DNA from: an uncultured Saprospiraceae bacterium
GTDB taxonomy: Bacteria; Bacteroidota; Bacteroidia; Chitinophagales; Saprospiraceae
Reading direction: 5' to 3'
Length of the DNA stretch: 14,249 nt
Assembly: GCA_938002705.1 (NCBI GenBank)
Contig: CALLAG010000218.1
Location: 1 to 14,249 of the forward strand
The notes under the pieces are model-generated. The model was not told the DNA's origin. It made no database searches and was given only the letters and a program-made list of their open reading frames with translations. Below are positions 1 to 8,518 of the stretch, in pieces (positions within the stretch are counted from its first letter, which is position 1; every line of letters begins with the position of its first letter). The translations under genes were made by a program, and so were the position numbers.

Positions 1-1
1 G

Positions 2-94
2 AATAAATTGTGGAAAGAACAGACATTCAAAGATGACATAATGATCTCAGAAAAATGCTGGGACGTGAATGGAAATCTTATTGAGTGCTTGTAG
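2..94 (+). CDS. C-terminal end of a MORN-repeat/YwqK-like protein (partial)
   Basis: An open frame enters from the left edge and stops at TAG (92-94), giving 30 residues that end in ISEKCWDVNGNLIECL. The C-W-D-x-N-G-N-x-I-x-C pattern is typical of the last strand of Bacteroidota proteins with MORN-like (YwqK-type) repeats, where short 'x-D-x-x-G-x' hairpins are stacked. The start, the repeats and any signal peptide lie outside the window, so the role cannot be read. The family call rests on one short motif and is tentative. The next gene begins 131 bases downstream with no clear terminator between them. Confidence 0.5.
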   Translation, partial: NKLWKEQTFKDDIMISEKCWDVNGNLIECL

Positions 95-225
95 TAAAAC
101 TCTTTCTCAAATTTGTAAATATATGTTAAGAGAAAGTCAATTATAAACTATAGGTCTATTTATAATTACATTGGACAATCTATTAGTACAGATCTTCTAA
201 CAACTTATCATTCAAATTATAGAAC

Positions 226-1749
226 ATGAAAAACACAATTCCTCTATTAGTCTTAAATCTTATGATTTGCTCGTTTGCATTTGCGCAAGACTACTCTGTG
301 CTGTGGGAGAAGACCATCGGAACATCGACTAACGATAGATTACATGATGTCGTTGTACTATCAGATAATAGCTTAGTTTTCGTCGGAACAACTTACCATA
401 CCGATACATCAGGCTACTATGATTTTTATATAGTTAAGACAGACATGCAAGGTGAAGTTGATTGGGAAGTGACCTTTGGTGGAAATGATTTCGACTTTCC
501 TGATGCTGTAATTGAGACTTATGATAACGGAATTCTTGTAGGAGGCTCTACAAGATCTACAGATGGCGATGTATCTAATAGTATTGGTAGTTCAGATTTT
601 TGGATAATTAAAATCAATAGCAATGGTGAGTTGATGTGGGAAAAAACATACGGTGGTGATCGATATGAAAATTTAAGATCAATGACAAAAAATAAAGATG
701 GTTATATTCTTGTAGGTGAATCCGGAAGTAACAATCGTGATGCATCCAGCAATGCTGGGCGTAAAGATGCTTGGGTAGTCCAAATCAACAAGATAGGCAA
801 CATCATATGGGAGAAGAGCTATGGTGGATCCGAAGATGATGGATTCAATTCCGTACTTGTTACATCAGAGGGCAATTTACTATTCAGCGGAACGACAGAA
901 TCAAGTGATGGATTAATATCTAATCATTTAGGAGGCATAGACATATGGGTTGTGCTTACTGATTCTACAGGAAATCTAATTTGGGAGAAAACATTTGGAG
1001 GATCCAAGACAGATTATGCAGCACCGAATAGTCTACATGAATTTAATGATAATCAATATATTATTTGTGGATCTACTTTTTCAAGCAATTATGATTTAGA
1101 TCAGAACCTTGGACATAATGATGCATTAGTCATAAAGTTTTATAATACTGGAAAGACAATATGGTCCTATTCCTATGGATATCAATATGGAGATTATTTC
1201 TCAGATGTTCAAAAAATAAATAACTCATCCATATTACTTTTTGGTTCGAGTACACCAATACATGGCACCATAGCAAATTATGAATACTGGCTGGTCACCC
1301 TTAATACTGATGACGGGACAATACTAAAAGAACAAATGTTTGAAGGAGGAACAGATGACCATAGCGTAAAAATGATAAACACTCCCAATAATAACTTATT
1401 ACTAACGGGAAGCTCAACATCACTTAAAGTAGAAAACGATAGTACTTTCTATGACAAAGATATACTGATATTAGCAGTAGAAGAAATTCCTTCTGACAAC
1501 TCAGACTTAACTTGTGAAGCAATTGTAAGCTACCCTAACCCTTCGACTGGCACTTTATTTATCCAAGATTTTTCATACCAGTATTCAGATGTAGAAGTAT
1601 TTGACATAACTGGAAAGAAGCTTATTTCTGAAAGAGTATTTGAAAATAAAATTGATTTAGATATGCTAATTCCAGGCATGTATCTCCTGACTTTACAAAA
1701 CGAAGATTGTACGGAAATAAGGAGGAATAGAATTATTATTCAGAATTAA
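226..1749 (+). CDS. T9SS-exported protein with seven propeller-like repeats
   Basis: The product is 507 residues. A signal peptide covers about residues 1-20 (cleavage near AFA|Q). Seven repeats of 53-60 residues follow, beginning near residues 27, 80, 138, 195, 253, 313 and 368; most open with W-E-K-[TS]-[YF]-G-G and continue with a glycine-rich strand (ILVGGST type) and a D-x-W-[IV]-[IV] strand. Seven such units suggest a seven-bladed beta-propeller; the fold is inferred. A short linker leads to a type A sorting domain from about residue 436, with YPNP at 436-439, VFDITGKKL, and PGMYLLTL near the end. This tail directs outer-membrane translocation by the T9SS and usually surface attachment or release. 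There are no catalytic motifs, so a binding or structural surface role is most likely. The gene converges on the beta-helix gene only 28 bases away, with no visible terminator between the two. The ATG is well placed just before the signal peptide. Confidence 0.85.
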   Translation: MKNTIPLLVLNLMICSFAFAQDYSVLWEKTIGTSTNDRLHDVVVLSDNSLVFVGTTYHTDTSGYYDFYIVKTDMQGEVDWEVTFGGNDFDFPDAVIETYDNGILVGGSTRSTDGDVSNSIGSSDFWIIKINSNGELMWEKTYGGDRYENLRSMTKNKDGYILVGESGSNNRDASSNAGRKDAWVVQINKIGNIIWEKSYGGSEDDGFNSVLVTSEGNLLFSGTTESSDGLISNHLGGIDIWVVLTDSTGNLIWEKTFGGSKTDYAAPNSLHEFNDNQYIICGSTFSSNYDLDQNLGHNDALVIKFYNTGKTIWSYSYGYQYGDYFSDVQKINNSSILLFGSSTPIHGTIANYEYWLVTLNTDDGTILKEQMFEGGTDDHSVKMINTPNNNLLLTGSSTSLKVENDSTFYDKDILILAVEEIPSDNSDLTCEAIVSYPNPSTGTLFIQDFSYQYSDVEVFDITGKKLISERVFENKIDLDMLIPGMYLLTLQNEDCTEIRRNRIIIQN

Positions 1750-1777
1750 CAATTTAACACTATAATAATCTACACGT

Positions 1778-3775
1778 CTAATTACACCCCTCAGGCTCCA
1801 CAAGTAGATCAGCGCCGAGTACTGTCTCAAATCCTGACAGCAACTCTATAAAGTTAGCCGCCTTAAGTACTACCGTTCTATCATGTGGGATAATGGCATT
1901 AGACATGATCCAGTCACTTGTCTTCAGATCAAGATCCTGATCCAATGGCATATCAGATATAGTGATCGTCGCATATGGACAATCATCACACGCAGTACAA
2001 CTGCCTCCACAGTCTACATAGGTCTCATCACCATTCTTGATACCATCATCACAAGTAGAGAAGATATACTCAGCTCCATAAGTGGGGATCGGCTGCCCAT
2101 CCTCTATACAGCCTATATCAGACAATCCATCAGTTACAAATCCAACATTAAGATTATCTAATGCCGCTCCTGCATCTATAACTGCTGATCCAGACACTGG
2201 GCTGAGATCTCGCTGACTGGGGTCATAAGATGTCGTATATGCTGTAGGAATAGTTATATCATTGAAGTCACTGTAGTCTACTGCTATACTGTTATTCTCG
2301 ATTGTAGTATTAGATTGTAATGTGGGTACATCTGGATATTTGATATTATCCCACTTAAACCATGGCTCGCTATTAGTCCCTGATCGTGTGCTGAAGTAGG
2401 CGTCATAATCCCAGTCATCAACACTGCCTGATACTAAGCCATATTCTTCGAAACAATATCTTGAACCTACGACAACATTATTCCTAAAGTACGTATTCTG
2501 CCATCCTGAAGGTGAGCTCATTCCATTTTCGATCTTGACTGATGTATTATGGACGATGACTAATCCTGAAGGGCCTCTATTCATCTTAAATGCTGAAGTC
2601 TCAAGATTAAAAAACTGATTTCTGAACACATAGCATGGCCCTCCGAATATTGGCGCTAAGCTCACTCCCATCCTACCGTTAAATCCCCTATTACTATATA
2701 CTCTCGTATTACTTATGCTACCATCTACTTCTATAAGATCATCTACTATATGGTGGATATCGTTATTATAAATGTCTAATGAATATGACGTAAGATAAGG
2801 TGGGCCATCTGTAGAGATACCGTCACCAAAGTAGCTGATTGTATTATTAGCTATAACATTATTATTACCACGTATATCTATACCACGTTCTCCCGGTATC
2901 CCGGATTGTGGCCAAGCTGTGTTTCCTATAAGTGTATTATTATAGAAGTACTGATCGTGCTCCCAGCCATTAGCTCGTCTATTTAGTATGCCATTATCGA
3001 CTTGTTCTATGTAGCAGTTCTGTACTGTAAGATATATCGTATTCTGTGCATCGATACCTCGTGCACCATTCATAATCTTAAATCCATCAATGTGTACATA
3101 CGATAGAGAATCATCGAAGACCCCTAATGTCACAACTCCTGTACTTGTCCCTGCACCATCTATGATAGCGCCATGTAGTATCTCACTCTCAAAGCTGATA
3201 GGATCAACCGCCGTTCCTGAAGTATTAAAAGAGAAGCTATCATAATTACCCGAAGCGACGATGAAGTGGTCACCGGGCATCGCAGCATCAGCTGCTGATT
3301 GTAGGCCTAAGTAAGGATTAGCTATCGTACCTGAGCCTCCTCCTGATCCTGGACTTACATACTTGACATTACTTCCTGTAGCAGGTATAGCTTTAGTACT
3401 TACTACTATATCAGATACTATATCACCCCCATCTGGATCTGTTAATGTCACCTTGACATCATATTCTGTATCTGGAGTTAAGAACATAGCACTTGCTGCA
3501 TGAAAATTCATACTAAATGATGAACCATCAATAATGAGGCCCGGATGTGCTCTCATACTCATAGCGCCAGGCATGTAGCTCCCAGAATTTTTGGGCCTGA
3601 ACTCGATGCCCATCTCACTATCAAGATTGATATCACCCGTAATATTACAATGGATACTGATGTGGTGGAATGTGCTTTCTACTTTTATCTCAGTAAGTGA
3701 AACTGCATTCTGCGCTTGTATTGTAAGAAAGGAAAGAACACTGAATACTGATGTGATATAGGACTTAAATTTCAT
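1778..3775 (-). CDS. Exported right-handed parallel beta-helix protein with Cys-rich and coathanger-like C-terminus
   Basis: The product is 665 residues with a signal peptide at about 1-21 (IQA|Q). Residues about 24-130 look like an Ig/FnIII-type sandwich ending in LTPDTEYDVKVTLTDPDG. The segment YVSPGSGGGSGTIANPY (139-155) plus AADAAMPGDHFIVASGNY is the usual N-cap of pectate-lyase-like beta-helix (DUF1565-type) proteins. From about 190 to 500, many short N-N-x-I and V-x-x-N-x-I turns mark the helix coils, closing at DIGCIEDG. Then comes CDDGIKNGDETYVDCGG with Cys at 574, 589, 593, 596 and 599, and a last segment LKAANFIELLSGFETVLGA resembling the 3-coathanger stack domain of Bacteroidota secreted proteins. 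No YPNP-type sorting tail is present. Beta-helix proteins of this sort often bind or cleave polysaccharides, but no catalytic residues can be assigned. It reads opposite to both neighbours. Confidence 0.8.
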   Translation of the reverse strand: MKFKSYITSVFSVLSFLTIQAQNAVSLTEIKVESTFHHISIHCNITGDINLDSEMGIEFRPKNSGSYMPGAMSMRAHPGLIIDGSSFSMNFHAASAMFLTPDTEYDVKVTLTDPDGGDIVSDIVVSTKAIPATGSNVKYVSPGSGGGSGTIANPYLGLQSAADAAMPGDHFIVASGNYDSFSFNTSGTAVDPISFESEILHGAIIDGAGTSTGVVTLGVFDDSLSYVHIDGFKIMNGARGIDAQNTIYLTVQNCYIEQVDNGILNRRANGWEHDQYFYNNTLIGNTAWPQSGIPGERGIDIRGNNNVIANNTISYFGDGISTDGPPYLTSYSLDIYNNDIHHIVDDLIEVDGSISNTRVYSNRGFNGRMGVSLAPIFGGPCYVFRNQFFNLETSAFKMNRGPSGLVIVHNTSVKIENGMSSPSGWQNTYFRNNVVVGSRYCFEEYGLVSGSVDDWDYDAYFSTRSGTNSEPWFKWDNIKYPDVPTLQSNTTIENNSIAVDYSDFNDITIPTAYTTSYDPSQRDLSPVSGSAVIDAGAALDNLNVGFVTDGLSDIGCIEDGQPIPTYGAEYIFSTCDDGIKNGDETYVDCGGSCTACDDCPYATITISDMPLDQDLDLKTSDWIMSNAIIPHDRTVVLKAANFIELLSGFETVLGADLLVEPEGCN

Positions 3776-4013
3776 AATATTAAAAATCTAAAGGTGATCA
3801 AACTCAATGTAGATCATACCATAATTATTAAAAAAGGCTATCTAACATATAACAAAACATGATAAGATATTGCTGTATACCTATATATCAATATGAGTGC
3901 CATCTCTTGATCCTGACAGACTAATACTACTATATCTCTTACTATCCATAGTGCAATACATCTCTCTACTATATATACTATGCGATTAATCCTATATTTA
4001 TAAAAAAACAATC

Positions 4014-4972
4014 TTGTCAAAAAAATTCCAAGAGCTTGTAGTCCTCATCAATGAATATATCAAATAAAAATCTGCATAGACAGATTAGAGATTCTCAATG
4101 AAGAAATAAATATCCAGAAAGCCAATCATAAACTATTATCCGATAAAGTCAAAAAAGAGCATCAGGATATCAGTAGAATAGAGAATCAACCATTAATTAA
4201 ACTTTTCAATGTTATCCTTAAGAGTACTGCTGAGCAGCTAGAAAAAGAAAGACAAGACTACCTTAAGGCTGCTATAGAATACAATGAAAGTTCTAAGATC
4301 ATCTCAGTATTAGAATACGAACAGAAAATCCTACAAAGCAAAGTAGAGGACGAGAAACTAATCATAGACCAGCTAGAAAAGAAAATACAATCTGTAGAAA
4401 TAAAAGAACTTAATGGTAGTGCATACCACATAAAAGACTACAAAGATCTTATCCTAAATTACAATACGCTCATCAAATTAGAAATAGAAACGGAAGAAGC
4501 TATCGAGATTGTAGATGAAGTCAGGTTTCACTTTAAGAAGATGATAAGGAAGCTCAACCAAGCTCAGGAATCCAGAAACTGGGGTACATTCTATAAAGAC
4601 AAACAAGAAGCTAAACTCCTGCAAAAATCCTTTGTCGACCAAGCTCAGGAGCATGCTTATCTGATAAGGTCGCTATTAGTTATTCTAAAATCTGAACTTA
4701 AAGATATCGCTCACATCCAAGAGTACTTCAAGCGATCAGAAGTACTCATCAGAGGATTTAATAGTCAGTACTACGATCAGTTAATCAATGACTGGATCAA
4801 TCATGAGAACTTAATCAAAGCGCTGAGCTCCACACTTACTGCTAGTTCTGTAATATCTAAACTTAAAAAGTCACTCGCTGTAATACTCAAGAATACAGCT
4901 TCTGAGATACATGTTCTCAACAAAAAGCGGAACGGGCTTCTGGAGAAAATCAGAATGTACAACAACTTATAA
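4014..4972 (+). pseudogene. Coiled-coil protein gene with a TTG start and an apparent one-base frameshift
   Basis: Conceptual translation from TTG at 4014 reads MSKKFQELVVLINEYIK and then stops at TAA 4065-4067. The frame one base back (codons starting 4064, 4067...) is open from 4055 to the stop at 4970-4972 and encodes about 306 residues rich in K, E, Q, L and I, with heptad-like patterns such as DRLEILNEEINIQK, EYEQKILQSKVEDEKL and IDQLEKKIQ. This long frame has no ATG, GTG or TTG before ATG 4541, so calling only the 143-residue piece from 4541 would lose most of it. One extra A in the AAA at 4062-4064 would join the parts as EYIK-IKICIDRLE, about 319 residues. There is no signal peptide or membrane segment, so it is likely cytoplasmic. 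The family is not recognised. The defect could be a real mutation, a sequencing error or recoding. It lies 165 bases before the DUF2383 gene. Confidence 0.65.
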
Positions 4973-5137
4973 TCCATTATCATAGGATGATAAGAAATTT
5001 TTATAAAAAATCATCTCGATCGAACATTATGGTAAGTGTACAAGTACTATATACGTAACAAGCAATACGGCGAGGAATTAATAGTCTATTAAACAACAGC
5101 TGAATTGTATTTTTTTTTAAACTTAAAATATAGTATA

Positions 5138-5596
5138 ATGAACAAGGAGAAAATGAAAAGTGCACTACAAGAATTAATTATCAGATTACAAGACTCAGAG
5201 AAAGGGTACAAAGAAATACACAACGCAACAAGCAACGTTGTGATTAAGAACTGGATGAGTAAGTATGCTGACGAACGTCATGGCTTTCATCGAGACTTAG
5301 AAGCAGAAAGTAAGTTACTCGGTGGAAATCCAGAAGTAAAGACAAGTATATTAGGAGATATACACAGACTATTCATCGATATAAAAATCAATAACATAGA
5401 TGACTCAGTAGAGTCTATAGTAGACGAAATCGAAAGAGGTAGCAACAAACTATTAGAAGATTATGACAAAGTAATCGAGACCTGCAGTGAACATGAAAGA
5501 TTACGTGTATTACTGGAAGCACAGAGATGGAAAATCAATGATGAAATAAAAAACCTCGTAGCACTAAGAGAAGAAGTTACGGAGCCAGTAGCGTAA
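5138..5596 (+). CDS. PA2169/DUF2383 family four-helix-bundle protein
   Basis: The product is 152 residues, the usual length for the PA2169 family (DUF2383, ferritin-like four-helix bundle). Supporting motifs are LQELIIRLQDSEKGYKEI at the N-terminus, ADERHGFHRDLEAESKLLGG in the second helix, GDIHRLFIDIK where relatives have G-x-x-H-R-x-W-x-D-I-K, and a final pair of amphipathic helices with D-E-I-E-R-G-S-N-K-L-L-E-D-Y. It has no signal peptide, so it should be cytoplasmic. The family is associated with stress or stationary-phase proteins, but the biochemical role is unknown. I chose ATG 5138 because the frame can be extended only to a TTG at 5105, which would add an unconserved, hydrophobic MYFFLNLKYSI stretch. 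A strong intrinsic terminator follows 32 bases after the stop, so this is probably the end of its transcript. Confidence 0.88.
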   Translation: MNKEKMKSALQELIIRLQDSEKGYKEIHNATSNVVIKNWMSKYADERHGFHRDLEAESKLLGGNPEVKTSILGDIHRLFIDIKINNIDDSVESIVDEIERGSNKLLEDYDKVIETCSEHERLRVLLEAQRWKINDEIKNLVALREEVTEPVA

Positions 5597-5628
5597 TGAT
5601 ATAATAAATTATTCCCCCAATTTAATCG

Positions 5629-5653
5629 AGGCCCTCATCTGAGGGCCTTTTTT
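5629..5653 (+). terminator. Rho-independent terminator after the DUF2383 gene
   Basis: A perfect 8-bp stem, AGGCCCTC and GAGGGCCT, closes on the loop ATCT and runs straight into a T tract (TTTTT, then C and TT). The stem is G+C-rich against AT-rich surroundings. It sits 32 bases downstream of the stop at 5596 and should separate this gene from the large T9SS gene that begins at 5820. Confidence 0.92.
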
Positions 5654-5819
5654 CTTGTGTATAGATACTGCCATTCTGACCATCTGGCACTGTGTCTACA
5701 GATCCAAAAAACTAATCAACATTATTGCTCATAGAGGACAAAATATATTATAGGACTAAGTCTCCGATCTACCATATATAATGTACCTTATGCTACCGAT
5801 GCAAAATCACGATTATACT

Positions 5820-8336
5820 ATGAAGAAACTATCAATAGCTATATATCTTTTCGCTGCATTACTCTTGACTCAGAGTGTATGGGGTCAGAATGTACAGATC
5901 GATAGTTATACGATCAATAATAACGGCCAAGCACAATTAGAATTTAATTCTACAAGCGAAGAATATTACGTACTCAGAATACAACCCAATATAGATAGCA
6001 GTGACTACATAGATAGTAAACTCATCATGGGTCAGGACAATGAGACGGTCATCACGGACCAACTCGCTGCTTATCCAGAATCACACTATCAGATTATCAG
6101 ATATCGTGTAGATACTCCTGCCGATATAGATCGTGATGGTATTAATGATATAGAAGAATTGCAGAATGTACCATCCCAAAACCCTATTAATGCAGCACCA
6201 TCTATAGACATGTCGGATGGGACGATTATGATAGAAAGCTTTGATGCATTCAAGCTACTATCTATACAAAAGGAAGAAGTACAGTGGTCAGAATTTCTTA
6301 ATGGAAAGGAATTTGTCAAATTTCTAATCATAGACAATGGCTATCCACAAGTCTATTTTCTTAATAGCAATACTCATAGTCTTCATGCAGATTTTGCTTC
6401 TGCACTTAATATCGATATACTAAGCAGTGACATCATAAAAGGTCAGATCATATATCACCCTGCAAGTATATCTAGCAATGGGACGGTAGGTACATTTGCA
6501 TTTAACTATAGCAATGGAAGATCTAAGGAATTCGATATTGTACAGAAGACACATGAGCTATTGGCGGCTAACATGCCATTTATAGAAAACAACCTCTCTT
6601 ACTTTATTACTGATAATAGTGAAGCCAAGTATGATGAGGATAAGATGCTCTACGACAACTCCAGAGTATCCGTACTTCACGAAAGTGACATCTATGCCAA
6701 TGTCGATTACTGGGGTATCAATCAAGAAGAAGGATATGGATTGTTAAGACAGATGACATTAGAGGAAATACCTGGCCCCAAGGACATTGTACTATACGAG
6801 TCTATACCTAACTCACTACCAAGAGTAGGCGGCATCATAACATCCGTGATACAGACACCATTATCTCATGTCAATCTCAGAGCGATACAGAATAATGTCC
6901 CTAATGCTTATATAAAGAATCCATTAGAGATAGATTCTATAGCTGCATTACTGGGAGAGTATATCTACTTCAGAGCCGACCAAGAGAGGTACGTCATAAG
7001 AAAAGCAACTATAGACGAGGTCAATGATTGGTATCATGATATACGACCTACAGAGGAGCAGAGCCCATTACTTAATCTAGACTACACAGATATTCTTCCA
7101 TTAGATGAGATAGATTTTGATATGTATGATGCATTCGGTGCTAAGTGTAGTAATCTGGCGACGATGAGGACATTCGGCTTTCCCGATCAGACTATACCTG
7201 ATGGCTATGGTATCCCTTTTTATTTCTATCAAGAATTCATGCAGTACAATGGATTCTTTGACCTAATAAGAGAGGCCATAGAGCAACCTGACTTTATTGC
7301 AGATAGAGATATCAGAAATGAAATCTTAAAAGATATAAGGACTCAAATCAAAAAAGCTGATATGCCTCAGTGGATGCTTGACCGATTAGATGAGATGCAT
7401 AAGTCATTTCCAGAAGGGACGTCTGTACGATGCCGTTCCAGCTCTAATAATGAAGACCTACAAGGCTTTAACGGAGCAGGCTTGTATGACTCTAAAACTC
7501 AGCATCCTGACGAAGGGCACATCTCTAAGTCAGTGAAGCAGGTATACGCAAGCCTATGGAACTTGAGAGCATTCGAGGAGAGAGACTTCTATCGTGTCAA
7601 TCATTATGAGACATCGATGGGTGTCCTATGCCATCCTAACTACTCTGACGAGAAAGCCAATGGTGTAGGAGTAAGTCTAGACCCGCTATACGGATCTTCT
7701 AATACTTTCTACTTTAACACACAACTGGGAGAAGACCTCATCACTAATCCTGAGTCTAATTCTATACCAGAAGAGATATTGTTATATAAAGATATAGATG
7801 AAGAACTGGACTACATAGTATTACAAAATTCCAATCTCGTAGAATCTAATGAGATAATTCTTAATCCTAATTATTTGCATCAGATAAGGACATTCCTTAA
7901 TGTCATACATGACGAATTTGAGATACTCTACGATGCCGTCGGTAATGAGGAATTTGCTGTAGATATAGAATACAAAATCACTGCAACTGACCAACTTATA
8001 ATAAAGCAAGCCCGACCATGGGTACACTTTAATCAGGACCAAGAAGAAGAAGAAGAAGACAATCACAATAGCGGCGAAGCCTTTTATCTAAATGTGTATC
8101 CTAACCCTACAGGTCAGAATATCAATATAGATTGTAACCAATGCAATATTACTCAAGTAATAATATCTAATACATTAGGTCAGCAAATTATGAATAAGAC
8201 TATCATAAGTGATAGTCCTAATAGTAATATTGCTGTAGAAATAAATATAAATTTACTTCCATCAGGTACCTATATACTCAGTGCATACAGAGCGGATAAT
8301 ACGTTATACGGAACTCGTAGAATAGTCGTACTATAG
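5820..8336 (+). CDS. T9SS-exported protein with phosphohistidine-like and PEP/pyruvate-dikinase ATP-grasp domains
   Basis: The product is 838 residues. A signal peptide covers 1-22 (VWG|Q); ATG 5820 is chosen because the longer frame from 5781 adds 13 residues ahead of the MKKLS signal start. A calcium-loop-like DIDRDGINDIEE lies at 102-113. GGIITSVIQTPLSHVNLRA (about 337-355, His350) resembles the swivelling phosphohistidine domain of dikinases. The PPDK_N-type ATP-grasp region follows: GAKCSNL from 440, SVRCRSSSNNEDLQG at about 536-549, GAGLYDS, KANGVGVSLDP, GEDLITNP and the closing KQARP at 729-733. An acidic QDQEEEEEDNH linker and a type A sorting domain (YPNP at 760-763) finish it. His-domain before ATP-grasp matches the order in glucan water dikinases, not PEP synthase. 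Relatives transfer phosphate from ATP to a histidine and then to pyruvate or glucan. With an export signal the substrate is unclear, and it may be an inactive binding protein. Confidence 0.85.
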   Translation: MKKLSIAIYLFAALLLTQSVWGQNVQIDSYTINNNGQAQLEFNSTSEEYYVLRIQPNIDSSDYIDSKLIMGQDNETVITDQLAAYPESHYQIIRYRVDTPADIDRDGINDIEELQNVPSQNPINAAPSIDMSDGTIMIESFDAFKLLSIQKEEVQWSEFLNGKEFVKFLIIDNGYPQVYFLNSNTHSLHADFASALNIDILSSDIIKGQIIYHPASISSNGTVGTFAFNYSNGRSKEFDIVQKTHELLAANMPFIENNLSYFITDNSEAKYDEDKMLYDNSRVSVLHESDIYANVDYWGINQEEGYGLLRQMTLEEIPGPKDIVLYESIPNSLPRVGGIITSVIQTPLSHVNLRAIQNNVPNAYIKNPLEIDSIAALLGEYIYFRADQERYVIRKATIDEVNDWYHDIRPTEEQSPLLNLDYTDILPLDEIDFDMYDAFGAKCSNLATMRTFGFPDQTIPDGYGIPFYFYQEFMQYNGFFDLIREAIEQPDFIADRDIRNEILKDIRTQIKKADMPQWMLDRLDEMHKSFPEGTSVRCRSSSNNEDLQGFNGAGLYDSKTQHPDEGHISKSVKQVYASLWNLRAFEERDFYRVNHYETSMGVLCHPNYSDEKANGVGVSLDPLYGSSNTFYFNTQLGEDLITNPESNSIPEEILLYKDIDEELDYIVLQNSNLVESNEIILNPNYLHQIRTFLNVIHDEFEILYDAVGNEEFAVDIEYKITATDQLIIKQARPWVHFNQDQEEEEEDNHNSGEAFYLNVYPNPTGQNINIDCNQCNITQVIISNTLGQQIMNKTIISDSPNSNIAVEININLLPSGTYILSAYRADNTLYGTRRIVVL

Positions 8337-8518
8337 AGTAGTTATTATTATTAATTATCATTCAATCCAATATGGGATTAATCCTAATTACGCAGATTAA
8401 AAGAAACTAATAGAGAGAAATAAGGTACTGCTATACCCAATAGGTTAAGTTTTATTATAAATAAGAATTCGGCATTAATCTTGATTTAGATTAGAATTAT
8501 CTAACAACACCATAAGAA

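Noticed and set aside
1750..1777. Shared bidirectional terminator between the convergent propeller and beta-helix genes
   Set aside because: The 28-base gap has no inverted repeat or T tract on either strand.
3838..4020. A 60-codon minus-strand frame in the divergent gap before the coiled-coil gene
   Set aside because: It is AT-rich spacer translation with no family resemblance and overlaps the likely 5' region of the coiled-coil gene.
4986..5015. Inverted repeat GATGAT...ATCATC after the coiled-coil gene as a terminator
   Set aside because: The outer arms are only 6 bp, the inside is a loose A/T run, and no T tract follows the right arm.
5662..5698. Imperfect hairpin (TAGA..TGCCA / TGGCA..TCTA) downstream of the DUF2383 terminator
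   Set aside because: Only a 5-bp core and a 4-bp outer match pair, with mismatched sizes between them, so it is not strong enough for a regulatory RNA call.
8375..8384. 10-bp palindrome GGATTAATCC upstream of the collagen-like gene as an operator
   Set aside because: It is short and AT-rich, lies about 135 bases before the start codon, and has no second copy or promoter boxes close by.
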